From: Diadema setosum | Taxonomy: Eukaryota; Echinodermata; Echinoidea; Diadematoida; Diadematidae | NCBI RefSeq assembly: GCF_964275005.1 | Contig: NC_092700.1 | Coordinates: forward strand, 15,656,617-15,720,616 | Reading direction: 5' to 3' | DNA: 64,000 nt | Shown: one piece after another, positions 22,471 to 34,752 of the stretch | How positions within the stretch are numbered: the stretch's first letter is position 1 | Layout: each line of letters starts with the position of its first letter | The notes under the pieces: generated by a model | Told to the model about the DNA's origin: nothing | Database searches by the model: none | The model's input: the letters and a program-made list of their open reading frames with translations, nothing else | Translations under genes and position numbers: made by a program

Positions 22471-25400
22471 GTTGGTTCCACCTCGAGGGGTTCTATGCTC
22501 AGATGTAAAGTTTGTGCAAAGTAGTGCATGCTTACGAACGTTAAACTTGTGCAACCTATTTAGTTCCAGGCATTATTTTATCTACATTGTATTACCAAGA
22601 GCTATTATTTTGTGCCCTGTATTTCTTGTGTATACCTGGCATATACTGTATATCAAAACTTTGCTCAAGGGAACAAAGTCACAATTCCAGAAGTTCTAGA
22701 ACTGTATTTTCTGTTTGTGTTGATTCGTGCTCAAATATTGAGTGAAATATATTACAAATTTTATGATAGTGAAAGCTGACAGTTCTACTCAAAGAAAAGA
22801 GAAATATGATACCTGACATGGATATATCACCATACCATAGGCAGATTTATTATAGTTTGAGGAGAAGAGAGCTGAAGAGGGAAGAAGGATAGCAGATGGG
22901 AGCTGGAGATGGTGAATGAGGATTGGGTCTAGAATGTGAAAGTGCCGGAGGAGATGGAGGAGGAAGGACAGTTTCATCGCTGCTTCCTCATGGCTGACAT
23001 TGCAGTAGCCAGGCGGACAAAGTTTAACACTTTTCTTTCTATTTTTGTGGACATATTCCATGCACGTTCCTCAGACTCCACCATGGACCTCTTGGATGCA
23101 GCCGCCAAGGGTGACACCGAGACGGTTCGGCAGGTCATCGCCCAGAATCCCTACAGGTCAAAGGGCAACGACCAGGCCATGCAGAAGGCTGTGCAGTATG
23201 GACAGACAGAGGCCCTGCAGGAATTATTGCATGTGGGTCACGCAATGTAAAGTTCCATTACACAAGTTTCAACTGTATCACCCGCAGAAACCCGCTAGGT
23301 CTTGTATAATTCAAGTCTGTTGTGATATGATAAGAGTCTTGAAGAAAACATTTACAAGACCTAACTCTCTCAAGCTTGCATGTTAGTAAGTTCTCAAAAT
23401 GAGCAAGCTTTTAGGGATTCTGTTACGGAAAAGTATACATAAATGATATCACTAGCACAATTGCATGACAATTCCATCACGTGATTGTATGCTTTAATAC
23501 TTTCATTTCAAGGTTGGAGAAACATAAGTTTACATCTTCATAGTCTGAATTTGTGCATATTATATTGTTTCTTTGCCAATTGGGTTATTGCTAAAACAAG
23601 ATTGATTATGTGACAAACAATGCACAATAATTTTCTTTCATCTTTTCTCATAATTATATGTGATATAATCTCCTTTTTTGATGCAATAAGGAATGACACA
23701 GTGCTATCCAGTGCAGCAGATACCAGATAGCATTTGAATATGTCTCAACACTTGCATGGTTGTGTGTCTGTGTGACACTGCCCATGATAAACTTCTTTTG
23801 TCTCTTATGGTATTATAGTAATTAACTTCCTGGCTGTTTAAAGGGCGTGTACAGTTCTGGTCGAGGTGAGGATTTAGGTTTTAACATTTTGCGAGATATT
23901 CAGAAACCACTCCTTGAGATGTTGAAGAGCATGCAATTCTAAGGGGTATCAAACGTTTATTTGATGAAAATCGGTTTTGAAATGGCAGAGATATCCAAAA
24001 ACAAGGTAAAACAAAGAGATCCTAATAAAAGGCGTGGCCTGTCACCTTTTGTTATTATAACTTTTTTTAAAATATATCTCAGCCATTTGAAAACCAATTT
24101 TCATCAAATAAACGTTGAATCCTTCTTGAAATTACATGCTCTTTCATATTTCATAAGAGGTTTCTCATTATCTCACTTAGGAATGTTCAAAACATGAATC
24201 CCCACCTCAACCAGTACTATACAGTCCCTTTAAGGGTTGAACATAATTTCTTGCTTTGCCTACAAACAATTATTCTGACTTTTGATTGCCACTGTGTTCA
24301 CATTGCACTGTGCGTACAGGCCGGAGCAGACCCAGACATCAGGGTGCGAGGGGGGCGTGGTATGCTGCATGAGGCCTGTATCGGAGGTCACACAGAGGTC
24401 CTGAAGCTCCTTCTCATCCATGTGACAGACATGGACGCTGCAGACGACCTGGGTCAGACTGCCTGTCACATGGCTGCCTATCACGGTGAACTGGGCTGCC
24501 TCAAACTACTTGAAGAAGCAGGTACAGTGCGCCCGCGATATAACTAACATGTTTATAACAAAAGTTCATTACAACAAAGTAGAAATGCAGGTCACAAAAT
24601 TTTTATCTCTGATGTTTATATACTTTATTTGTTTAGCTATAATGACATTGTGATGTAACAAAAGAAACCTGCCATACTTTGTTATAATGACAGTCATATG
24701 TAGTAGAAACAGAACCCAAGATGAAAAAATACTTTGTTATAGGTACACTGTATGGCATCAAACGTATCTTCAATGCTCATTTTTGCTTCTATTTTTCCCC
24801 CATCGCAAACACGCAGTGCTGGTTTCAACTGTCCTGTGCTGTCCACATGGGTCATATTCTGAGATAGTTTTATCTCTCCCTATACCTAATGCAATAAGCT
24901 GACATTTTTATCTCTCCCTATACCTAATGCAATAAGCTGACATTTTTTTTTTTTCATACATTAGGTGCTATTCCACATCATGTTAAGAATGGCTATGTTA
25001 GATAGAGTAAGATCAGATAAAAAGAAAAGTTGAAGATTTATCAAAATTAGACTCCAAATTAGAAAGTTAAACAGAGAACAGTTTCATATGTTTCACAGGA
25101 CAGGGATGTTAGTAGCAACCACATAATACATATTTTAGAGGAGCTGATGACATTTTCCCCTTGTATGACTCACTGATCTGTGAATAGATCTCTATGGATA
25201 TTCCTTTTTGAACATAAAATCAGCAAGGATAAATTGTGTCCTTCCCATGAAATCATTAAGATAATCATAGCAATATCCTATTAAAGGTAACTTTAAAGGC
25301 ATTGTATGCATTATGTACTGTCACATTGATAAATCATGGGCTGTGATTTATCAGATTTTCTCCTAGTATGTGTGTGGGTTTGCAGTTGATCTAATACTGT

Positions 25401-28400
25401 TTGAAGAAAATAGCTGAACTCTTAAGTATTGTCTTTTATGCCCAATTTTGATGAAATTTCTACAATTTTGTTTGCTTTGTTTCAATAAAGTATCAAAAGT
25501 TAACCTGAAGGCCTGAGAATGCACTCTTAACAAATCATATTTATTTTATGTTCTTTTCTCCTATTTTTATCTTCAAGTTATCAATTTCTTAAAGCAACTA
25601 AGAAGGATTCATAAATCATTCCAAAAATTATGAGGTTGGGCAGACCCCAAATGCTGAAAAAGAAATTTATGTGATGAATAGTCACAGGTAAACTTTCTTC
25701 CTATTTTATGTAGTGTTACTATAATGATGATTTATTTATCAATTCAGTTTGGGTATTTTGTTGTTGTTTTGTGTTTTACTGATATCAGTAGTTAAGACCA
25801 TCAAAATGATATCAACTCAAAACCCCAAAGCATTCATTCCCATCACCCCGATGGCTGCTGTACCTTTCCCTTCTGTAGGGCCCTATATCTGAGTAAAACC
25901 ATCCACCTTTGATGTTGCATCATCGCTTCTTACTCTGGACTCTTCTACTTGATAATAGGGGCAGACTGCAGCCTGAGGGACAAGAAGGGGAGAACTCCTT
26001 GCCACTTTGCCTCCCAACACAACCATCCAGCCATCCTCAACTTCTTGCTTTCCAAGGGAATGGACATAGAGGGCGCTGATGACAGTGGGCGCAGACCACA
26101 ACACGTTGCTGCCATGCATGGAGGTGAATAAATTTGTGACACATAGAGCTGTACAGAGTGTTTAACCTGTTACATGCTCAGGCACTTTGCTTAACTTGCC
26201 AAACACTTTCATCATCATCCAGTAATTAATCCATCCAGATTTGACCTAGTTTTTAATTACAAGCCCACACAGATAGGAGTGTGGCTCTGTTCAGCAGGAA
26301 GGCCCTGGTGCCACAATATTAGGAATTATGGGAGTGATAAAATCTCTCATCAGTGCCAATTAGTTTCTAGACATCTCTGCAAATGGGCATTCAAAAGTAC
26401 CAAGTACATCAGGAGTGCAAAAAAGGGGGCGATTTAACCATCACACTAGCTGATAGGCCGAATTTTGTTGCATTACTGACCTCATGAAATTCTGAGAACA
26501 ATTTGCGTGGTTGATACCTTATTTTATGAACCTCTTCTAAACTGTGTGTCCTGAACTTGATGTGCAAATCTCTGCCTGTCTTTTGTGTGATACATAATAT
26601 GGGTAGGACTGTGAGTATCAAGTTTCAGGGTTATGGCATGTGTGTTGTTGGTGCATGAACACCGTATTTGTTAAATTCTCTTTCTAAAATATTTTCCTTT
26701 ATCACCGAAGTCAGAATGGTTTTGTTACTGTCAATAAAGGCTGTGTAATATCTTCACAGTTTTTATCATCAAAATCCATCAATTTGTCAAAGTTGTCACC
26801 ACAGTCCTTTTTAGAACTTCTCAAGAAAGTGTTACCTTTAGTCTTCACTGAATCTCCTTTCTCACCCATGAACCTCGAAGTCTCCTTTTCTCCTAACTAT
26901 AAACATACCTACTTTTGTAATCAGGCCCACCAACAGTTCTTATCCCGTTGAGGACGTCTGATTTTGCTACAACACACATTTTCCATAGACACTTGCCCAG
27001 GTTTACTCAGGACTCGTCCTCAATGGGTTAAAACTCTTTGTGGGCCATATTTGCATACTTGGGTCAAATTGATGTTCTGAATACTAGCCATTTGCAAGGA
27101 AAGTAGCTGTAGCTTTGTCATAGAATTTACATCATGACAAAGCTTGCAGTTTTCTCTGCAACGTTGCTTTATTGAATTTGTAGCAGAAATGCTCCTATAA
27201 CAATTCACATATTTTCCCAAAGCTTTCATGCTTTAAGCCATTGCAGAATAATTACGACATACAGGGGGTTTGCACTGTGGCAATCTAAAGAGTTAGGAAA
27301 TTCCAAGAACGAATACCTTTATTTCCTTGTTTTTCTCTTCACCTTTCTACACCTTCTACTTTATTTTTGTCTCCTTTCTTCTCGTTGACCAAGTTCTCTC
27401 CTATTCTTGTAGATGTTTTACTCCTCTTTCTGGAGCAACACAGACCTATTCAGTGCCCCATTGCATTTCATTGAAAGTTGATATGATAGCAACTCTTGCT
27501 GGAATGGCAATTGTCATAGATTGTAGCAACAAGAATTCAGCTTCCTGATTGGCTGCTGCTATGGGAAGTTTCCATTCCAGCAAGAATTGTAGTTATGATC
27601 CTAACATCTTTTATGAAATGGGGCCCTGGTCTACCCACATGGTGACCTGTAAACTCTTGACCTTAATCCGTTAAAGGCGAGTCCCGAGAATACTTGGGCA
27701 CACGTCTATGGAAATTGCGTGTTATAGCAAAATCAGTCCATCCTCGAGGGATTGATACACATTGTTCTCCCCTGCCCTCAGCTCTGGAGTGCCTGGTGCT
27801 GTTCCTTCAGAGCGACTGTGACACCACGGTCGAGGACGGGTCAGGGTTCACCGCTGGACACCACGCTGCTGCCAAGAACCACCTGGACTGCCTTCGGTTC
27901 CTTGTCAAACACGGCAGCAACAAAGAGGCCCGGGAAAACAATGGGAAGACTCTAGCGCACCTGGTAACAAAACATTGAACGCTCTACCCATTGTTAAAGG
28001 AAACCAAAGCCAAAATAGAAATATGGTTTGAGTGAAAGCAGCAATATTATCAGAACACATCATTGAAAGTTTGAGGAAAATAGGACGATCCATTAAAAAG
28101 TTATGAGTTTTTAAAGTTTCAGTACTGTCATCGCTGGATAAGAAGACTACACTTCTTTGGTATATATTGCCATGGCAACTGCAGTATGTACCACTGTTAA
28201 ACTAGAACACACAAGTTCAATGGAGCTGTGAGGACATCATGGCTGCTTGTGCCAAATCTAAAGCACCATTCATTTCACCAGAGTAGGCATGCCAAGCCGT
28301 TCATTGTTTACTGATGTCACTTTAGAACTACAAAATTTGTATAGGTTTCTATGTTCACAGGAAGCATGTCAGTGTGGAACAGGTGGTTAATGTAGTGCTC

Positions 28401-31400
28401 TACAGTAACCAGTTTTTATTTGTCACTGTGACTCACAGGCTGCTGGCCAGGGGTCAATGACCTGTCTACACTGGCTGTTGGAGAAAGGGAGTGATGTCAA
28501 TGCTCAAGATGGTAAGCCAGCTTGGTTTAGAAAGTCAACTGAATAAAACATTTTCTGTCAAGATTATAGATGTACTGATTAAACATGACATTGTCATATC
28601 ACTTGGTCTTTAGTTTATAGTCTCTGTCATCAGCCACCACATACATTTTTACCCTTAATTTTTCCTTCTTTTGAAGTGAAATGAATAAGATTATTAAAGT
28701 AGGATCCTTTTATGTCATATCACTGAGAATGTTTGAAAACATAATATTGTTTTTTAACCCTTGCTACTGGAGTATGCTTTTTGTCTGGCAGTTGGAGTGC
28801 ACATTAGAGTGCGTTCTTCAGTAATCAGCACAAATGTCTTGAAAGAAATTTTAAATGAATAAAGATTGCATAATCCTCTTTTTTGTGTCACACTATTGAG
28901 GGCCAGTACCTTTTAGAATTTATGATTTGTTTATTTATTTTTTTATTTATTTATTTATTTATTTTCTTTTTGTGTGTGTGTGTGTGTCTATATAGTTTTC
29001 ATTCATTCAATGTTTTTATTCCTACAGCTGCAGGCAATACTCCGGCACACTTAGCAGCCACCGGTGGACACCACCTCTGCTTCAATTGCTGCCTCCAGCA
29101 CGGGGCCAGCCTGCAGGCAGTGAACGAGAAGAAGGAGACCCCCATGGACACCGCTAGGAGGTTTGGACATCCAGTCAAGATGGAGCAGGCAGGTGAGGGC
29201 GCTCTTTTAAGAAACAAGTAGACGAGGAGACACTCTGAGCCCCCCAAATCCTATGACATGTGATGCATACAGGCCTGAAATTTCCCATTTCCACCTTGAT
29301 TCTACTGGCCTGTGATGGAGAGTTTTCCTTGAAAGAATAAAAGAAGAAAATCTTGTTATCACATGGCATGGATCAAATTGACATCTGATACACCTAGATT
29401 TATAACTAAGAAAATTACCAATGAGAACTAGAAATCAAACAAACACCAGAGTGTAATCTGTATCAGAGTGGCAAAAATAGAAAGAATTGAAGACACAAGG
29501 AGTGAAGAGAGGCTTTAAAAGAGAGAGCAAGACAAGATGAAGGAAAGAGAATCAGAAACATGTCATTTTCATTCTAATTTTCAGCAGAAGCTGCTACATT
29601 TTGTTTGATGTAATGCTTGAAATGTACACTTTCAACCATAATGCTGTACCCTACGTCCCTTGACCTCATGGCCAGAAATGCCACCTGATGATCTCCACAG
29701 GGTCATTCGTACCTCTTTACAAGTTTCACAAAAAGAAGTTATTATCAAGTTTTTATAGAAACAAAGAGTTATTTGGCATGGAGAGATCAACAACTGAGAA
29801 ACATAGTCGGCAAGATACATGTATGCTTATATCTTGCTCAATTCTCAAGATTTCTCCATTTCTTGTCATGTTTTCATGGCCACATGGGCATTGAAAGATT
29901 GACAATCTAAGACATTGTGGCATATGGTAAAATTGAAATGCCACATGCTTGCGTACTTTATATTCCTTGCATTTTCTTGCATATGCTTTTCATTAGTGCA
30001 ACTAGATGCATTCTCACAAATCTGTGGAATATTTAGAGACCTGTGAATGGGCATTATCCTTTTGTACGGCTTATGTGGAATAGATTGTTAAGATCTCATT
30101 CTTACCAACCACTTTTGCAGCAGATATATGTTGTTGTTGTTTTTTTTCACAATTTCATTGCATTATGAAAAAGAATTAGGTGTATTAAAAAAAAAAATCT
30201 GAAAAGAAACGAGCAGAATTCTTGTTTTAATTCTCAGCAGTAGCTGTGTGTACAATATGTGTAAATACTTTATACTTAATACTTGAATCATGATCATGTT
30301 ATTTTTGTCTGTAAGGGAGGAAAGAATGTAGAATGCAGCAAAGATACAGTGTAACATACAAAATTTACATAATAGGTGTGTGTTAATGACTAAGTGAAAG
30401 GCTTTTTCTAACAAGTGAAAATTTAGCATGAAGATACTTTGAGAACACCAAGAAGCTTCACCTTAATACTCCTTATGCTGTCATCTGAAAGGGATTCCTT
30501 GAGGCTTTAACCCCTTAATACCTTCAAGGTAGGGAGATTCTTCTTGTAACGACAAGAGCATGTCTAGTTTGAGTAATTTTGGGTTAATGTTTTGAAGCAC
30601 AAAGCCTCTCCAGTTTGATCCACTTATTGCCAGTCTGTGTGATGGTGTACATGTGGGTGTTTGTATGTGTGTGTGTGTGGGTGTAAAAAAAAAGCACACA
30701 ACAAGCAACAGGAAGAGGAAGTTAGAAGCAATATAAATTTTCTTTCTCTCTCATGAACAGTGACCAACCAAGCACGCTGCACCCACTGCAATGACAACTA
30801 TGAGCTCATGAGCTGGGAACAGATGCACCAACCCAATGTGGTGCAGAAGGCCATTAACTCCTCCAAAACGACCATCTTCTCTTCTCCACTACCCAAGAAC
30901 AAAAAGTGAGTGAACAGAGCCATGTCGGGCCTGTTAGTTGGTTAATTAACCCATTGAAGATGAGTCCCAGGTATACTCGGGCAGGTGTCTATGGGAAATG
31001 AGTGTTGTAGCAAAATCAGCCCGTCCTCAACAGGTTAAGAATGTAAAAGGAGAGGGACCTCTGTTTAAATGGCTCATTTGTTATTTTTAGGTCAGTTTAG
31101 TTATTGTAATATTTTGTTGTTGTGAACAGTGCTATTAGTTGATTAGGATGTGGTCAGCCCGATGAATTGAAGGTCAACTTCATGAATAAAGATCTTTCAC
31201 TTCAAAGTTGCAGGTTAGATACGATTTGATTTATTATACATGTGTTACCTTTTTGTTTTCAAAATTTGATTGGGACTAAGAACAACTTGCCAACTATATT
31301 TACAGTCTGACGTAGTTACCTCAGTCGTCCAAATTATGTTTTTTTCTGTGTGTGTGTGTGTGTTTTGTTTTTTTTTTCATGTGTTTTTCTTTAATATTGA

Positions 31401-32124
31401 AGAAATTGGGCACTCAAATTATTTTTTTTTTTCGGGGGGGGGGGGGTGGGGGGGAGGGGTGGGATCAACACCAAAGGCAGTTGATTAACTCAAATCAGCA
31501 ACACAGTTTTTCATTCATATTTATTGCATAAGTGTTTTAAAGGTGGAATTTTGTAACACTGGGCAGTATATTTTGATAGCAATCAGAAATTGTTCCCTTT
31601 AGATCAGAGTTTTGCACTCATATGAACTTTGACCAGCGAATAGGGAAGAATAAAGGTACGATTCTATTGATCGTTCAGAATATCTCTTTGTAGACTAATC
31701 ACATTTGTGGCGGAGACATTTTGGATACGTTCTGAGGAAATCTGCACATCAAAGCATGAAGGAAAAATTGGTCAAGTATTGGAATATGTTTAATGTGTTA
31801 CTGTCTTCACAAGTTAGTACATGGCATTTAAATAAACATGAGTTCTGAGATAAAAAAAGAAGTAAATTTTATGCAAACCTTTAGCTATCTTGTAAACTGG
31901 AATGATCCTGCTTACTTTATGAATTTAGACCTACATGTACGTACCTGTCAAGGAAAAAGCTCTCTTTTCATGAGCAATTTTTGTTTTTGTCTTTGTTGTT
32001 TCTGCATTGCAGGAGAGAGCTGAAGAAGCCGGCGAGTAAAGAGGAAGCTATAGCCCCAGGGAGGGGCAAGCTACCACAGCGAGACCTGGCAGTGCGATAC
32101 TTTGGCAGAGAAGAGCAGACATAG
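22161..32124 (+). CDS. ankyrin-repeat protein, 9 coding exons, 503 aa
   Basis: Exons are 22161-22470, 23075-23232, 24320-24521, 25959-26123, 27782-27963, 28439-28511, 29028-29192, 30761-30905 and 32013-32124. They total 1512 nt and all splice phases match. Residues 1-103 are a Ser-rich, probably disordered leader. Residues about 105-415 carry eight or nine ankyrin repeats (for example GRTPCHFASQHNHPAILNFL and GNTPAHLAATGGHH). Residues about 419-503 form a tail with one CTHC pair and a basic segment (KNKKRELKKPASK). There is no signal peptide or membrane segment, so it is probably an intracellular scaffold. The repeat style (CLHWLLEKGSDVNA, TARRFGHP) recalls ANKRD42 or espin-like proteins, but the tail is not recognised and no symbol is given. 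Confidence 0.85.
23075..23232 (+). CDS. ankyrin gene exon 2
   Basis: The acceptor is cgttcctcag. It begins with DSTMDLLDAAAKGDTE, the first ankyrin helix. The donor CAT|GTGGGT (phase 0) is weak, but it gives LLH joined to AGADPD of exon 3, an ideal ankyrin junction. Confidence 0.75.
23837..24233. mobile_element. foldback element family B, copy B2
   Basis: The ends are TTTAAAGGGCGTGTACAG and the complement of AAAGGGACTGTATAGTACTG. It lies in ankyrin intron 2. It keeps the undisrupted segment GGTTTTAACATTTTGCGAG, with a single TTAA, at the site where copy B1 holds the 85-bp element. Confidence 0.8.
24320..24521 (+). CDS. ankyrin gene exon 3
   Basis: The acceptor is tgcgtacag and the donor GCAG|GTACAG, phase 0 to 1. 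It encodes two repeats (GRGMLHEACIGGHTEVLKLL and GQTACHMAAYHGELGCLKLL). Confidence 0.9.
24868..24943. repeat. 38-bp tandem duplication
   Basis: Two adjacent copies of TTTTATCTCTCCCTATACCT plus AATGCAATAAGCTGACA in ankyrin intron 3. Confidence 0.85.
25959..26123 (+). CDS. ankyrin gene exon 4
   Basis: The acceptor is ttgataatag and the donor GGAG|GTGAAT, phase 1-1. It encodes GADCSLRDKKGRTPCHFAS and the start of the next repeat (DDSGRRPQHVAAMHG). Confidence 0.9.
26940..27031 (-). mobile_element. 85-bp-family TTAA MITE, copy P3 (84-bp body)
   Basis: The body is 26944-27027. The right flank is TTAA; the left has mutated to TTAT. CCCGTTGAGGACG is intact on the left. Confidence 0.75.
27454..27626. 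mobile_element. small inverted-repeat element
   Basis: The arms carry TGCCCCATTGCATTTCATTG and AACTCTTGCTGGAATGG on the left, with complementary GGGGCCC-ended sequence on the right. They are diverged at several sites. It lies in ankyrin intron 4. Confidence 0.6.
27663..27755 (+). mobile_element. 85-bp TTAA MITE, copy P4 (diverged)
   Basis: The body is 27667-27751, flanked by TTAA on the left and TTGA on the right. The terminal repeats are eroded (TCCGTTAAAGGCG). It abuts the acceptor of ankyrin exon 5. Confidence 0.75.
27782..27963 (+). CDS. ankyrin gene exon 5
   Basis: The acceptor is cctgccctcag and the donor CCTG|GTAACA, phase 1 to 0. It encodes ALECLVLFLQSDCDTTVEDG and KNHLDCLRFLVKHGSNKEAR. 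The TTAA element P4 ends 26 bases upstream of the exon and occupies the usual branch-point region. Confidence 0.9.
27994..28151. mobile_element. foldback element family A, single-arm copy A3
   Basis: Only one arm is present: TTAAAGGAAACCAAAGCC, GAGTGAAAGCAGCAATATTA and GTTTGAGGAAAATAGGACGA, ending near AAGAAGACTAC. It starts about 30 bases after the donor of ankyrin exon 5. Confidence 0.7.
28439..28511 (+). CDS. ankyrin gene exon 6 (73 nt)
   Basis: The acceptor is actcacag and the donor GATG|GTAAGC, phase 0 to 1. It encodes AAGQGSMTCLHWLLEKGSDV. It is too short for a typical open-frame cutoff and was found from flanking phases and the ankyrin consensus. Confidence 0.85.
29028..29192 (+). CDS. 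ankyrin gene exon 7
   Basis: The acceptor is attcctacag and the donor GGCAG|GTGAGG, phase 1-1. It encodes AAGNTPAHLAATGGHHLCF and the last repeat, ending TPMDTARRFGHPVKMEQA. Confidence 0.9.
30761..30905 (+). CDS. ankyrin gene exon 8
   Basis: The acceptor is catgaacag and the donor AAAAA|GTGAGT, phase 1 to 2. It encodes VTNQARCTHCNDNYELMSW, then a Ser/Lys-rich linker. The CxxC pair could bind metal together with other residues, but no full zinc-finger pattern is visible. Confidence 0.8.
30946..31038 (+). mobile_element. 85-bp TTAA MITE, copy P5
   Basis: TTAA at both ends, body 30950-31034, about 45 bases after the donor of ankyrin exon 8. The terminal repeats carry a few substitutions. Confidence 0.8.
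32013..32124 (+). CDS. ankyrin gene terminal exon 9
   Basis: The acceptor is tctgcattgcag. Phase-2 entry gives KRELKKPASKEEAIAPGRGK, then QRDLAVRYFGREEQT and TAG. A longer open frame on the plus strand here is out of phase. Confidence 0.75.
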
Positions 32125-32426
32125 CATGTTTGAGAGGAGGGGTGCAAAATGGAACAGGTGGGAGTGGGGGAGACTGTGGCAGGACCACGTGGACTACACT
32201 GTGGGGAGCATAAAACCAGGGGAGAGGACACCCAGGGCCTTGTCAGCTACTGTAGAAGACCACGAACGTGAAGTATGTTCAGGCTAAACTACAGCCACTG
32301 GAAGTCATCAGAGCAGAAAGAAATAATCTTACAGCTTTTTCGATGTGGTGAACTTTTCTCAGGCAGTGACGTGAGTGATGACAATGCAAAGCACATCACG
32401 TGTTGGTGTTTTGAAAACACCAAACA

Positions 32427-32519
32427 TTAACCCGTTGAAGACGAGTCCCGAGAATACTCGGGCGGGTGTTTAAGGGAAATGCGTGTTATGGCAAAATCAG
32501 TGTGTCCTCAACAGGTTAA
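32427..32519 (+). mobile_element. 85-bp TTAA MITE, copy P6
   Basis: TTAA at both ends, body 32431-32515. It lies about 300 bases after the ankyrin stop codon, probably in the 3' UTR. Confidence 0.85.
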
Positions 32520-32766
32520 AGTGTAATTTATATTATACACCATAGGTTGACATTTTGTGCATCTTTTCTCTGTTTCTTTGAATCTTTAATCTCTTTCACA
32601 ACATAATTTTCGGACATACAAACAGTTGTGAAGCTTTGCAAATATGAGAGGCCTGACATTCAAGCTTAGCTGGACAATAGACAACTGAAGGGAATCTGTG
32701 AAGTGATTAGCTAAAGATGTGTTCCGCCTCGTTTGATAAGAGGTGTTGGTATTGGTTGCCATGAGA

Positions 32767-33361
32767 TTTAAAGGACAAGTTCACCTTCATTAACATAAGG
32801 TTTAAGAGAATGCAGCAATATTGGTAGAACACATCAGTGAAAGATTGAGGAAAATTGGACAATCGATGCAAAAGTTATGAATTTTTAAAACTTTTGTGTT
32901 GGAACCACTGGATGAGGAGACTACTAAGGCTCGTGATGTCATATGAGTACAACAGTATAAAGAAAATGTAAAGAAAATTCAACATATTTTCACTTTCAGT
33001 TTTTCGCATAATAAAAGAGCACTTGACTTGCCTCTTTCTAAAGGCAATGGGAATGATATTACCCATAACATATGTCAGTAACGAGTCAAGGGAATGTGTA
33101 CTTTTTTCAAAAGATGAAATTTTGTGAAATTCTCTTTATATTTTCCTTATATTATTGTATGCATGTGACATCATACACTGCAGTAGTCTTCTCATCCAGC
33201 GGTGATTGCACAAAAACTTCAAAAATTCATAACTTTTGAACGGATTGTCCGATTTTCCTCAAACTTTCAATGATGTGTTCTACTAATATTGCTGCATTCT
33301 CTCAATCCTTATGTATATGAAGGTGGACTTGTCCTTTAATGAAGGTGAACTTGTCCTTTAA
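32767..33361. mobile_element. foldback element family A, copy A4
   Basis: The left end is TTTAAAGGACAAGTTCACC. The right end GGTGGACTTGTCCTTTAA is followed by a second copy of the same terminal 22 bases (GGTGAACTTGTCCTTTAA), so the terminus is duplicated in tandem. Confidence 0.85.
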
Positions 33362-34306
33362 TCTTTCTGGCTGTGCAAGCTGGGTCACTGACATGATAAC
33401 TGATATTGTTTGCAGGTTGAATCTTATGGTTTCTGTCAAGCTTTGAATCAGAAAGGCTGTGTACCTCTTCTCCCAGTTTTATCGAGTGTCCACTTGATGA
33501 CTGGAGATGTTTTTAACTTGTTGAACTGCAACACTCAATTGTGCTTGCATGCATTTAGCTGCTAAATCTTGTCCGTTCCATTCAGTATTAAACCATGTCT
33601 GTTACAAGCTTTCAAGTTACATTTTTTGTTGTTGTTGTTTTTTTTTATATGCAACATTGGTCTTCCAGTTTTCGACTTCCCAATGGTGAGAAAATTACTG
33701 CCTTGAGTGAATTAAGTGTCTATTTCCTCTCTGAGAGGAGAATTTTATCTTAATTGGTAATTCATTGAATGACAAGTTATTTCCTTCTCATCACGCAAAT
33801 TTGTACATAAATTTGATGAATGCAACAGTGACCTGTAACATGTTTCATTAAGAATGTATATTTTCAGAGATTTCTATTTACTACTGCTGAGGTTGCTATT
33901 GGAACAATCAGACGCTAGCAGCTGCTGCCAGTAAACATGTTACTATTATGACTCGAGGTCACTGTCATTGCAGATTGTAATCCACAGGGTCAGTGTTTGT
34001 ACTAAACAATGTTATCTGGTTCCGTCCATTTGTTCTTGTTTGTTCTCTGTTTCTACATCTTCGGGTGATGACTTACCTCTTGTAAACATTACAAAATTGT
34101 CCATGTGTCTTGATGATAGTCGAAGAGACAGCACCGTCACATTTTATAGAGTGATATGTCACTGAGGAGCGTGTCTCTTCATCATTGTTCGACTGTCTTG
34201 TGCTGTTTGATATGCAGTTTATGGCATGCATCAAGTTCTATATCAAATCTATTTAGATGTTATTGTTTTGGGGATATAAGGGTTCATATCTCATGGCGTG
34301 TTGAGA
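33362..34306. other. no gene seen
   Basis: Non-coding sequence downstream of the ankyrin gene. It has short open frames without family signatures. Confidence 0.4.
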
Positions 34307-34652
34307 GATCAATGAACACCAACAGCTAAGCATTGCAATTTTTGTAACTGTAGTGTGCAGTTCAAACTAAAGACCAAGCTTTTTTTATGGCACAATATGC
34401 CTTGGTCATACTGGTCACTTTTATAGTCTGTTTGGGATAGCATTATCCATTGTTATCCATGAAATATGGAGAAATCTAAGATCAATGTACACCAACAGCT
34501 AAGCATTGCAATTTTTGTAACTGTAGTGTGCAGTTCAAACTAAAGACCAAGCTTTTTTTATGGCACAATATGCCTTGCTCATACTGGTCACTTTTATAGT
34601 CTGTTTGGGATAGCATTATCCATTGTTATCCATAAAATGTGGAGAAATCTAA
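34307..34652. repeat. 173-bp tandem duplication
   Basis: Two adjacent copies containing CACCAACAGCTAAGCATTGC and GGCACAATATGCCTTGGTCA (the second copy reads GCTC). They differ at only a handful of positions. Confidence 0.85.
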
Positions 34653-34752
34653 GATCAATTTCCTTGTGTCAAGCAAAATATGAGAAGTTTCATCGCAAAA
34701 TAAGCGAAGTGCCATTTTTAAACATATGTAAAGTATGAAGTCCATCATCAAA

